A DNA stretch of 35,113 bases from Candidatus Poribacteria bacterium (GTDB lineage Bacteria > Poribacteria > WGA-4E > WGA-3G), in contig JAJDXV010000044.1 in NCBI GenBank assembly GCA_022823085.1, positions 1-35,113 of the forward strand, in the 5' to 3' direction. Below, piece by piece: positions 15,317 to 23,079 of the stretch. The notes beneath the pieces are model-generated. The model was not told the origin of the DNA and ran no database searches. It saw only the letters and a program-made list of their open reading frames with translations. Position numbers and translations under genes: made by a program. Each line of letters begins with the position of its first letter. Within the stretch, counting starts at the first letter, position 1.

Positions 15317-16714
15317 CTATTTCTCCTCCCGAGATTTCGCCTGTAAACGTGCCGCTTCACCTGGGTTCCCGATATGGAGGGTGTCATACGCCTGTTCGGA
15401 GGTCTTGAACGCACCGACACCTTTCTTGCCGTGCCAATCTCCCTGATGCATGATCGGGTTCGCCAATCCTGTCTCCTGCTCTCGCTTGCGGATCCAGTTT
15501 TTCATCCGTGTTTCCAAAACGTTGACGATGTCGGGGTGTGTATCAGCGAGGTTGTCGTTCTCATCAGGGTCCTGGATAAGGTTGTAGAGTTCAACGGGCG
15601 GCTTGAAATGGAAGTCGGGTTCAAGGGCGACGATGAGTTTCCATTCCGGTGTCCGCCACCCGTGTTTACGCATCCACGTGCATTCCGTGATATAGAACTC
15701 GCTGTCATAAGAAGCGATCTCACCGCGAATCATCGGTGTAAGGCTCTGACCGTCAAATTCAATATCGGTCTCAATATCTGCGAGCTCAAGAAGCGTCGGG
15801 ACGAGGTCCTTGTGTTGGTTGTAACCTGAGACCCGTTTTCCGGCAGGCACGCGACCCGGGTAACGGATAATGAGCGGAACATGCAAGGTGACATCGTAGA
15901 GTCCGTGATGGTCGAACCAACATTCGTGGTCATAGAGCGTCTCACCGTGATCACCGTTAATAACGATGATCGTTTCGTCCATCACGCCGCGCGTTTCAAG
16001 CGCATTGAAAAGCGTCTGAATACACGCATCCATATAAGCAATAGCACCGTCATATTGTGCGATGACATAATCTTTGTCGGTGATCCCTTCCGGCATCCAA
16101 GAGGCGAAATAGTCGCAAAACGGTTTAAACGACATCACCGGCTCCATGGATGTATTGCTCGGATCACACTCATCGCCATGGTAGAACATCCGTTCATAAG
16201 GCGCAGGCGGTAAGTAAGGCGAGTGCGGATCCATGTGTCGCAGGAAGAGGAAGAACGGTTTTTCGTCGCTCTGATCAATAAGTCGGTTGAGTTCGGGGAG
16301 CGTCGTTCTGTTGAGATTCTCTGCTTTCGGGCTGCGTCCGCTTTCATCAGGTCCCCAGCCAGAGAATTCGAGATAGGTATCGAACCCACGACCACTCGGG
16401 CCACCGAACCCCACACAGGTGGTATCGTAACCCGATTCCCGTAGAATTTCCGCCAACGTTTTGACTTCCTCGCGCATCGGGCCCTGGTGGCGCAATGCTA
16501 CGACTTGTGTGCCGAACGTATCCATCCCTGTCAGCATAGAGGCATAAGCACTCGTTGTCGGGATATGTGCGCTATAAGTTTTCTCAAAGAGGGTCGCACC
16601 CTCTGCAAACCGATCGATGTGCGGTGTTGTCAGGCGTTGATACCCGTAGCAACTCATGTGTGTCGCGAGGAGCGAGTCAATGCCCATCAGAACGATATTC
16701 GGTTGTTTTGCCAT
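15317..16714 (-). CDS. sulfatase-superfamily hydrolase lacking the formylglycine motif
   Basis: 465 residues with the alkaline-phosphatase/sulfatase fold: N-terminal PNIVLMGIDSL (metal-binding D13), GYQRLTTPHIDRFAEGATLF, SGYDTTCVGFG, HMDPHSPYLPP, VINGDHGETLYDHECWFDHH (metal-binding D/H) and a C-terminal WRTPEWKLIV plus LYNLIQDPDENDNLA. Where active sulfatases have C/S-x-P-x-R before the LTG, this protein has T-T-S-A-Y (residues 53-57), so no formylglycine can form. T53 stands at the nucleophile position, as in Thr-using phosphodiesterase relatives. Function inferred: phosphatase, phosphodiesterase or an atypical sulfatase acting on a polysaccharide or lipid. No signal peptide is visible, so it is probably cytoplasmic. 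AAGGAG lies nine bases before the ATG. Confidence 0.85.
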   Translation of the reverse strand: MAKQPNIVLMGIDSLLATHMSCYGYQRLTTPHIDRFAEGATLFEKTYSAHIPTTSAYASMLTGMDTFGTQVVALRHQGPMREEVKTLAEILRESGYDTTCVGFGGPSGRGFDTYLEFSGWGPDESGRSPKAENLNRTTLPELNRLIDQSDEKPFFLFLRHMDPHSPYLPPAPYERMFYHGDECDPSNTSMEPVMSFKPFCDYFASWMPEGITDKDYVIAQYDGAIAYMDACIQTLFNALETRGVMDETIIVINGDHGETLYDHECWFDHHGLYDVTLHVPLIIRYPGRVPAGKRVSGYNQHKDLVPTLLELADIETDIEFDGQSLTPMIRGEIASYDSEFYITECTWMRKHGWRTPEWKLIVALEPDFHFKPPVELYNLIQDPDENDNLADTHPDIVNVLETRMKNWIRKREQETGLANPIMHQGDWHGKKGVGAFKTSEQAYDTLHIGNPGEAARLQAKSREEK

Positions 16715-16738
16715 ATTACAATTCTCCTTTTTTTGTAG

Positions 16739-16839
16739 TAACCAGTTACCAGTAACCAGTGGCCAGTTAAGAGGGTGTCTAATGTATTAGGCACTCCTCT
16801 TACTGGTAACTCGTAACTGGTAACTGTTAACTGTTAACT
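16739..16839. repeat. long imperfect palindrome between PhyH and sulfatase-like genes
   Basis: Left-arm motifs AACCAGTTACCAGTAACCAG and AAGAGGGTGTCTAAT are mirrored by ATTAGGCACTCCTCTT and CTGGTAACTCGTAACTGGTA. The apex is TAAT-GT-ATTA near 16780-16791. The whole gap of about 100 bases could fold into one hairpin. It would affect read-through or mRNA stability between the two genes. Confidence 0.7.
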
Positions 16840-17650
16840 ATTCCCCTGCTTCCCAATCCTTATGCCAGACGAGCGTATTTTGGACATTATTGTTAAGCAC
16901 ATCACCAATTTCGAGTGCGTTAAAATACGGTTCCGGCAAGATGTTTCTCTTTCCATTAAAGGTGCATCCATCAGGCATAAAACCACAGGTCATCGCTCGG
17001 CGATGCGAAAACGTCATGTTCGCACCTGCACCGTGTGCGGTTAACCCGTTATGCCATACCATAGAACCCGCGGGACACGGGGCGGATTGCGGTTCAAGTT
17101 CTTTCCATTCCGGGTATACATCGAACAACGCGCCTATGTTTTCGCCGATGCCGACGTTATCAAAGCGTGCAGTTTTATGCGTGCCGGGTAGATACCACAT
17201 ACAACCGTTCGCGAGGGTTGCATCGTCCAACGCGACCCAAAACGAAACCGCGTCGCGTGAGTCAAATGACCAATACGGGACATCGAGGTGCCATGCCGTC
17301 GGGTTCCCGGACGGCGGTTTAATCAGCGCCTGGTCGTGCCAGATACGCATGCCATCCGTCCCTGCAAGCAGTGTCGCCATCTTTCCGATTTTTGGGTCAT
17401 GTACCAGTTTCCGCATACCTGTATGTGAATCCGCTAAGCGCAAGCACTGTGTAAAGACCCGCGCATAAAAGTTAGACGGGTCTAGCTGGTTCGTCATCTG
17501 TTCAACGGAGGTGCCGAGCCGTTCCTCAACAGATTCGTCCGTGCAACGTCGCCATTCCTCTAATTCGTCGGCATCCAGAAAGTTCTCAATGACCAGAAAT
17601 CCGTTTTCCTGATAATCGTTAATTTGCGATTCGGTGAGTTCGTGCTGCAA
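16838..17650 (-). CDS. phytanoyl-CoA dioxygenase (PhyH) family protein
   Basis: 270 residues. Fe(II)/2-oxoglutarate dioxygenase with an intact facial triad: H121-x-D123 in AWHLDVPYW and H206 in TAHGAGAN, with a 2-oxoglutarate-binding Arg at 217/218 (SHRRAM). The N-terminal LTESQINDYQENGFLVIENF is typical for the family. The substrate is unknown; relatives hydroxylate small molecules and lipids. The start is TTG with a strong AAGGAGG seven bases upstream (no better ATG nearby). Confidence 0.9.
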   Translation of the reverse strand: MQHELTESQINDYQENGFLVIENFLDADELEEWRRCTDESVEERLGTSVEQMTNQLDPSNFYARVFTQCLRLADSHTGMRKLVHDPKIGKMATLLAGTDGMRIWHDQALIKPPSGNPTAWHLDVPYWSFDSRDAVSFWVALDDATLANGCMWYLPGTHKTARFDNVGIGENIGALFDVYPEWKELEPQSAPCPAGSMVWHNGLTAHGAGANMTFSHRRAMTCGFMPDGCTFNGKRNILPEPYFNALEIGDVLNNNVQNTLVWHKDWEAGE

Positions 17651-18107
17651 TTCCGCGCCTCCTTATTGTCCAAACTATAGTAAAATTAAATGACCCTGAC
17701 TTTATATAGAATTGTATCATAGAAACGAGAAATAGACAAAAGAAAAATGGCGTTCGGGTGTGTAAATATGCTAACAGCGTTCCCCTATCGAAGCACTCCA
17801 AGACATAGCACTCCGCTGGAGTGCGAGAATATATACAAACCGTTTCTATAGACATATCACGCCTCATGAAGTTTCAGAAAATAAATCGGTAATTCTAATT
17901 TACCCCCAGACCCGGTAGGTGCGGTTTTGCGGTGTACTCACCCAAATGCGACCTGCATTCCAACCGAACCGGATCCTAAACAGAAACATTGAAGACTTCA
18001 AAAACCTCTTCAGTCGCGTAGCGACGGCATCTCTGTAGAAAAACGCAACCTCACACATCCAAAGCCCCGTAGGGGCGGCATCTCTCTTACATGACGCAGA
18101 TTCTGAC
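17651..18107. repeat. gene-free gap with repeat remnants
   Basis: At 17803-17863 is a copy of family D (AGCACTCCGCTGGAGTGC, then TTTCTATAGACATATCAC), matching 12107-12165. At 17901-17972 is a core of family C (CCGGTAGGTGCGGTTTTGCG...CCAACCGAACCGG) without recognisable ends. At about 18015-18085 two related segments (GTAGCGACGGCATCTCTGTA and GTAGGGGCGGCATCTCTCTT) follow. No convincing gene is present. Confidence 0.65.
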
Positions 18108-18540
18108 TTATTGCAAATCACATTTCAGAAAGGACAACTGTGCTGTGGTAAAGAATAGGATATTAAAAAGGATTAACAGTCCGACAGGAAAGATCACGCT
18201 TTGATAGGACGGACGCTCTTTAAACCGTGGTATAGCATTCGGATCCACCGGTTTTTGAGACAACCCCTCCCGCACAGGGTAGATATGTAAACTCTCTGGA
18301 TCGTCCCTATCCTCCGTTTTGATGAAATCTATAAAGGTTTGTCTATAACGACGTACCTGTTTAACGAAATCCATATAACGCACAATCCCGGTGTTTGCGA
18401 GTCCTTCCATCGCGTATTGGAAGCACACTATCGGAGAGATTTGGGTGAGCTCGCGGGCGAGTCGCACCTGCCGCAATTGTTGGTCTACGTGTTCGTCGGC
18501 GATGCGTGTTTTTATCTCGGACCTCCTCGTGAAGTACGTC
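18108..18540 (-). pseudogene. C-terminal fragment of an ABC-2 type permease
   Basis: The open frame (ATG at 18476, but open up to about 18600) encodes RSEIKTRIADEHVDQQL, then RLARELTQISPIVCFQYAME, a long basic/aromatic segment (FVKQVRRYRQTFIDFIKTED), and one last membrane helix (about residues 92-114 from the ATG) with a short tail. This is the C-terminal part of the DUF3526-like ABC permeases. The N-terminal part is absent in this frame; upstream, a paralogous permease segment runs out of frame. A deletion between two neighbouring permease genes would explain it. Confidence 0.6.
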
Positions 18541-18567
18541 GCCCATCGGCGTGTCGCTGACGGATTG

Positions 18568-19929
18568 TTAATCGTTGTAACTTTCCCTATCTGTACCTGT
18601 TATTGCACCGATAGCGAAACGGTACGCGTCCGCGAAAGAGAGACGAGAGATGTTTCTACCCAATTGTCTGTTTCTTTCGCCAATATCTTCTCGCCGTTTC
18701 AGGAGCTCCTCGGCATCATTTACATAGTCAATGCGAAGCGGTTCTTGGTATCCCAACACTTCCTGAAATTTGGAAACATCCAGAATGTGAATAGGTTTGA
18801 ATTCATAAAACTCTTGGAACCCGAGTTCCCCTGGTGAGCGCATATTTATTGATAGCATGAGCGGACCATCGGCTATTTGAGAGATCGCGCTTGTTGGATA
18901 TTTATATCCCCACTTTTTGAGGATATAGGTATCCCGTTCCGCCTTGAAATCTTCCCACAACTGCTCGATCTGTTGTAATGCTTCTTTTTCGGGTTGGCGT
19001 TTGTGCGGCGGGAATTTCGCAACTGCAAAGGTTGCTATATTGGAATAAACAATCGTCAGAATCCCCCAGATAAACATTGAGAGGATCAGTGTCGTCGCTG
19101 CTTCCTTTGTCCACACGGATAAGAGCATCCCTAAGAGATAGCAGATTGACACGTATAACAGTGAAACAAGAAGTACCATAACAACGCGTAGCAGCGCATC
19201 GCCACTGAAATCCGTCGCGGGAGAGGCGTAAGCAATAACGACAAGGTTTGGAGCGACCCTCGCGTAAAGTGCGGGTGACTGATTTGGTGCGGACCTCGCC
19301 ATGAAACTGACTAAACCGTCTACACGACTTTCAAACCTTGTATTAAACCGGTGCCACGTTTGACCGCCATCCGTTGAGCGATGGATGCCCGTGCTCCCAG
19401 CGGTATAAAACGTGTTTGGGGTCAGCGTCAGCGTGCTGCCTACACTGAACTGCATAGGCGCGATACCCGAAGACTCGATATACGTCCAAGTGTCGCCACG
19501 ATCGGTTGAGCGGACCACCATACCGTTATCTTTTTCAATTACCAAAAGTGTTTTTTCTGAGGCGAGCAGTGCTATCTGCGGCAGAACACGCATGAGGTCT
19601 CGCGCCTCCACCGGTGTTATATCTGTCCAAGAATTGCCGCCATCGGCGGATCTGAAGACCCACCACGACAGCTTCTCACCTTTCCATAGTGGCATGAAAT
19701 TTTCTTGAGGCGTTCCCTCGCCTTCCAGAATATTCACCAGTACCGCCACATAGATATGGTCGTCAGATACGACGAAGGAATTGACACTAACAATGTCATC
19801 CACCGGCAATTGTAGGTGTTCCCAAGTTCCGGCGTTAAGTCGATATACCCCGCGATTCGTGCCAGTAAACAGCGTGCTTTGATGCACCCGTAACGAACGG
19901 ATTCCAGCGTGTTCTGTCAAGCGATACAA
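18568..19929 (-). CDS. chimeric protein: BNR/sortilin-type propeller part joined to ABC-2 permease part
   Basis: 453 residues. Residues 1 to about 222 carry propeller repeats with Asp-box motifs (FRSADGGNSWTDI, VRSTDRGDTWTYI, HRSTDGGQTWHRF). From about 225 the sequence changes to a permease: two membrane helices (about 246-272 and 279-304), a large hydrophilic loop with WEDFKAERDTYILKKWGYKY, and then LGRNISRLSFADAYRFAIGAITGTD, ending abruptly in RESYND. Such permeases normally continue with a last helix; that part is missing here and a paralogous copy occurs in the next frame. The start is a TTG overlapping the end of the sigma-factor gene, with no clear ribosome binding site. Probably a fusion product of deletions rather than a working protein. 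Confidence 0.65.
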   Translation of the reverse strand: MYRLTEHAGIRSLRVHQSTLFTGTNRGVYRLNAGTWEHLQLPVDDIVSVNSFVVSDDHIYVAVLVNILEGEGTPQENFMPLWKGEKLSWWVFRSADGGNSWTDITPVEARDLMRVLPQIALLASEKTLLVIEKDNGMVVRSTDRGDTWTYIESSGIAPMQFSVGSTLTLTPNTFYTAGSTGIHRSTDGGQTWHRFNTRFESRVDGLVSFMARSAPNQSPALYARVAPNLVVIAYASPATDFSGDALLRVVMVLLVSLLYVSICYLLGMLLSVWTKEAATTLILSMFIWGILTIVYSNIATFAVAKFPPHKRQPEKEALQQIEQLWEDFKAERDTYILKKWGYKYPTSAISQIADGPLMLSINMRSPGELGFQEFYEFKPIHILDVSKFQEVLGYQEPLRIDYVNDAEELLKRREDIGERNRQLGRNISRLSFADAYRFAIGAITGTDRESYND

Positions 19930-20384
19930 CTCATCTCACTCAGATAGTGGAGTGCCACCACTGTCCGTTCGCGCGCCGTCAGTTTTTGCAGAAGGTATTC
20001 AACGATTTCGCGTTGCTTTTCTGTTGCCGAATTTTCAGTCTGCTCCGTCAGATATTGGGTGTAGAACAGTGCCTCTACCTCTGCCGTATCCATCGCTTCC
20101 AGGGATTGCATAGGGACTCTTTTCACCTCAAGCCATGCCAGAGAACAGCGCGTGGCAATCATATACAGCCACCCGGAAAATCGGTTTGGGTCTCTCAGCG
20201 TACCGAGTTTTTGGTAGGCTTTAAGAAAAGCGTCTTGCGTAATCTCTTCAGCGACGTGGTAATCCTTGACCCGCCGCTTTATGAATGCGTGTATCTGCTT
20301 TTCGTATTTTTTCACGATGGCAGTGAAGGCACTTTCATCGCCTGCTAAGATACGTTCAACCCATTTCGCATCGTCGTTTTTCAT
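19917..20384 (-). pseudogene. ECF RNA polymerase sigma factor, truncated in region 4
   Basis: 155 residues from ATG 20384, which has GGAGG six bases upstream. Region 2 is complete (FTAIVKKYEKQIHAFIKRRV, AEEITQDAFLKAYQKLGTL, RFSGWLYMIATRCSLAWLE). Region 4 starts normally (LTARERTVVALHYLSEMSC) but stops after two further codons, before the helix-turn-helix that reads the -35 element. The frame then runs into the propeller sequence. It would bind core polymerase but should not recognise promoters. ECF factors of this type are often followed by a propeller gene, so the break may be a deletion within an original sigma/propeller pair. Confidence 0.75.
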
Positions 20385-20439
20385 GTGGGCCCTCCGATCA
20401 ATAATATTGACTTGTGATATGTGACAGGTATTATAGGGT

Positions 20440-20530
20440 AGACGGTTGCAAATTCGTAATTTGTTTTTCCTGTGAGAGTAGAAATGGGTTGTCAATCTTC
20501 CTGTCAAGACCGCATGCTTTAGCTTTGGGA
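20440..20530 (+). ncRNA. possible degenerate TnpB-type right end
   Basis: ATGCTTTAGCTTTGGG (20514-20529) is identical to the hairpin end at 331-346. It is preceded by GGGTTGTCAATCTTCCTGTC, which recalls the stem before the first copy, but the lower stem is imperfect (CCGCATGC against GCTTTGGG). It stands directly in front of a broken gene, as expected if an IS605-type element had inserted there and decayed. Confidence 0.3.
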
Positions 20531-20535
20531 TGTAG

Positions 20536-20871
20536 AGAGGCGTTGCGTTTGAAAGTCAAAAAAGATTTGACATTCAGCCAAAATTATGATATTTTTTAGG
20601 TGTTTATTACCCCACGCCAAATAAGGTTTTTCGTTTGCTCCGTTATAATGGTAGTAATCACTGTCACACGAGGCATATTCGTTATGAATGTCATATTCAT
20701 CGTGCAACAGAGGAATATCAAAACGCTAAAGAACGAGAAGATTCTTATGCTGAAAAAACCTCTCGCTATCAAGATGTATTTGGTGCCCTTGGATGTTTAA
20801 TGGATGACGCTAATTTTCAGGGCAACCCTACACTTTTACAGGAGGTAAAATCATGTCTATTGGGATTATAG
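20536..20871 (+). pseudogene. frameshifted and N-terminally truncated small gene upstream of the DUF1828-like gene
   Basis: One frame gives REALRLKVKKDLTFSQNYDI and stops at TAG in GATATTTTTTAGG; the next frame continues with LGVYYPTPNKVFRLLRYNG and NHCHTRHIRYECHIHRATEEYQ to a stop at 20871. A one-base loss in the T run at 20592-20597 explains the switch. The HIHRATE and LLRYNG segments are reminiscent of small DUF proteins found paired with DUF1828 genes, a recollection I cannot verify. The gene overlaps the next start by 19 bases, so it was the first gene of a coupled pair. Confidence 0.5.
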
Positions 20872-21635
20872 AGAAAGATTTTATTGATAGTATTTCAACA
20901 GAGATAGAGCTTGTCCCTGAGGGGAAAGACCGTTTTTATGTGTATACGCCGTTCAGATTCAACGACGGGGACCACATCTCTATTATCTTGAAGAAAGAAT
21001 CTGAAGGGTGGATACTTTCTGATGAAGGGCATACCTACATGCATCTAACATACGACATCAATGAGCAGCAACTCTTTAGAGGCATCCGTCAAGATATTAT
21101 ATCAAGAGCACTTTCTACGTTCGGAGTTAAGGATCGAGACGGTGAATTGATACTTGAGGTTAGGGGCACCAATTATGGAAATGCACTATACGCATTTGCT
21201 CAGGCACTGCTGAAGATAACGAGCGTGACATCTATATCTCGGAAAGATACTCACCAAAAAACATTCATGAGTGAGTTTAAAGAGATGATGTATAGCGTCG
21301 TTTCAAAAGATCATATTGAATTGGACTGGTTTCATAAAGAACATGACCCTGATGGTAGATATAAAGTAGACTGCCGAATAAATGGAATGAGAACGCCGCT
21401 TTTTGTTTACGCCCTGTCCACGGATAGAAAGGTCAATCAAGCAACAATCGCTCTCTACGAATTTAAAGCATGGAGGATTCCTGATTTTCGCTCTGTAGGG
21501 ATCATACGAGATCGAACAAAAGTCAGTCGGAAGTCAGTAGATTACTTCCGCACCGTCGCCGACGACTGTTATCCGTTAGAAGAAAGTCGTAGTAAAATCA
21601 GACAGGTTCTTTCACATTGTAATAAACGGCAGTAG
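20853..21635 (+). CDS. DUF1828/DUF1829-like protein
   Basis: 260 residues. The N-terminal half has the DUF1828 pattern (FYVYTPFRFNDGDHISIIL and GWILSDEGHTYMHL). The C-terminal half fits DUF1829: VDCRINGMRTPLFVYALSTD, then ATIALYEFKAW, a possible PD-(D/E)XK-like core with hydrophobic strands. These proteins occur in mobile and defence-like regions; function is unknown. GGAGG lies seven bases upstream of the ATG, within the end of the previous reading frame, which implies translational coupling. The gene is on the opposite strand to the sigma-factor remnant. Confidence 0.75.
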   Translation: MSIGIIEKDFIDSISTEIELVPEGKDRFYVYTPFRFNDGDHISIILKKESEGWILSDEGHTYMHLTYDINEQQLFRGIRQDIISRALSTFGVKDRDGELILEVRGTNYGNALYAFAQALLKITSVTSISRKDTHQKTFMSEFKEMMYSVVSKDHIELDWFHKEHDPDGRYKVDCRINGMRTPLFVYALSTDRKVNQATIALYEFKAWRIPDFRSVGIIRDRTKVSRKSVDYFRTVADDCYPLEESRSKIRQVLSHCNKRQ

Positions 21636-21846
21636 AAGAATTTGAACGACGGTATCGTCCCCCAAAAGAGTACAAGATATAATCTCACCAAGGGTTAGTT
21701 GTGTCCATTTCCCATTTGACGATATTTCTGACCGAAATTCATCCTCTTTTGCGAAATAACCACACCTATTTGCTATCAGACTGATTTTGGCATGGTCTCC
21801 AACCTACGTAGCAAATTGGAGGCACAATGGGTAAAAAAGTAAAAAA

Positions 21847-22845
21847 CTAAGGAGATACAGACCTTGCACAACGAAAACCACTGCCTCTACCTGTACTCAT
21901 TGGCGTAAGGCTGCCGCGAGTGGTAACACGCACATCTTGTGCCTTACTGAGCCAGGAACCACCACGCAAGACGCGGGAACCTTTAATTCCTCTATAGTTA
22001 TCTACTATCCAGTCTATACTGTTCGCACCTGACACCGGATTCCGATTTGGAGAGCGCGTATAGAAATCCGCATCATACTCATCCAGACACCATTCCCACA
22101 CATTTCCACACATGTCATACAGACCGTAACCATTAGCTGGATACTTACCCACAGCTGTGGTATCTCTAATATGCTCCTTGTAGTTTGCTCTGTTAGAATC
22201 TATACTGTTCCCCCACGGATAGTTTAGACCTACTAAACCACCCCGTGCTGCCTTTTCCCACTCCGCTTCAGTGGGCAAACGTTTACCAACCCACTTGGCA
22301 TAAGCCATCGCACCATACCAACTCACATTCACAACAGGATGATTCTCATATCCTGCCCTCGCGCGATAGACACTATTTATAAGTTCAATGCGTACATACC
22401 AATCTTCAATATCCAACCACGTGTCAATAGACTCAGCATGTTTACCCATTGCATTGAGAAATGCTGCATAATCCGCATTCGACACCTCATGCGTATCCAT
22501 ATAAAATGCATCCACATAAACGGTATGAACAGGCTTTTCGTGATCATATCCTTTTTCACGTTTCGTCTGCCGCTGCAGTGGCAGACGCAAGATATCCCGG
22601 GTATCGGGATCTTGTTCATGGTGGTCATATCCTTTGTCACGAGGGTTTTGTAAGAGAGATGGCCTTACTACTTCATTATCCATGGGTGGGTCATCCCCTG
22701 TTAAAAGATTTTCTGCTCCGTTATTGTTCCTTCCCATTTGAAACTCGCCCGCGGGAATCAACTCCATTCCTGCCGGCGGAGATGTTTCGCAACCTACCGC
22801 TGTGACTCCCAGATACAGTAGACACATCACAAAGACTTTTTTCAT
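21847..22845 (-). CDS. SUMF1/FGE-fold lipoprotein lacking the FGE cysteine pair
   Basis: 332 residues. The signal peptide has a lipobox-like AVGC (C19), so it is probably a lipoprotein. The SUMF1 fold is clear: MELIPAGEFQMG, KPVHTVYVDAFYMDTHEVSN, HPVVNVSWYGAMAYAKWVGK, RLPTEAEWEKAARGG, YPWGN, YGLYDMCGNVWEWC, RVLRGGSW and SGFRCARS. True formylglycine-generating enzymes have a CxxxxC pair after RGGS; here the segment reads SKAQDV, so sulfatase activation is not expected. Residues about 42-99 form an unusual low-complexity insert between FQMG and KPVHTV that contains a palindromic DNA element in frame. A GAGGAG ribosome binding site precedes the ATG. Role probably structural or binding in the periplasm. 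Confidence 0.85.
   Translation of the reverse strand: MKKVFVMCLLYLGVTAVGCETSPPAGMELIPAGEFQMGRNNNGAENLLTGDDPPMDNEVVRPSLLQNPRDKGYDHHEQDPDTRDILRLPLQRQTKREKGYDHEKPVHTVYVDAFYMDTHEVSNADYAAFLNAMGKHAESIDTWLDIEDWYVRIELINSVYRARAGYENHPVVNVSWYGAMAYAKWVGKRLPTEAEWEKAARGGLVGLNYPWGNSIDSNRANYKEHIRDTTAVGKYPANGYGLYDMCGNVWEWCLDEYDADFYTRSPNRNPVSGANSIDWIVDNYRGIKGSRVLRGGSWLSKAQDVRVTTRGSLTPMSTGRGSGFRCARSVSP
22541..22641. repeat. 20-bp direct repeats flanking a palindrome, in frame within the SUMF1 gene
   Basis: Copies TGATCATATCCTTTTTCACG (22541-22560) and TGGTCATATCCTTTGTCACG (22622-22641) are 81 bases apart, exactly 27 codons. Between them lies CGTCTGCC-GCTGCAGT-GGCAGACG (22564-22587). The protein shows KGYDH twice with a 27-residue spaced insert (LRLPLQRQTKR part). 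Confidence 0.85.
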
Positions 22846-23079
22846 TTATCAACTCCTCAGCGCGTATTTCCCCATTCTAAAAGAATTATACAGAACTTCT
22901 CCCATTAAGACAACACCAAAATTATAAAAATTGAAATTGGTTGTTGATTAAGCGGGGGAACTATGCCATAATAACGCTATTGAGAAATGCTATTGCTTTA
23001 GCAGCAATAAGACACACGCCATAGCGAATATGTGTTAATACTGCGGTTAGCAATACCTTATTGACCATAGGAGGAACAG

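Noticed and set aside
12081..18100. CRISPR array made of the short repeats
   Set aside because: The repeats are few, of different families, palindromic and irregularly spaced, with no cas genes.
17900..18121. Minus-strand frame in the gap after the permease fragment
   Set aside because: It is made of family C and other repeat sequence that is not coding at its other copies.
19917..20507. Longer sigma-factor start with 41 extra residues
   Set aside because: The extension has no sigma-like sequence, while the internal ATG at 20384 has a strong GGAGG site.
15317..22845. Sulfatase plus maturase pair
   Set aside because: The sulfatase-like protein lacks the formylglycine target residue and the SUMF1 protein lacks the cysteine pair; they are also 5 kb apart.
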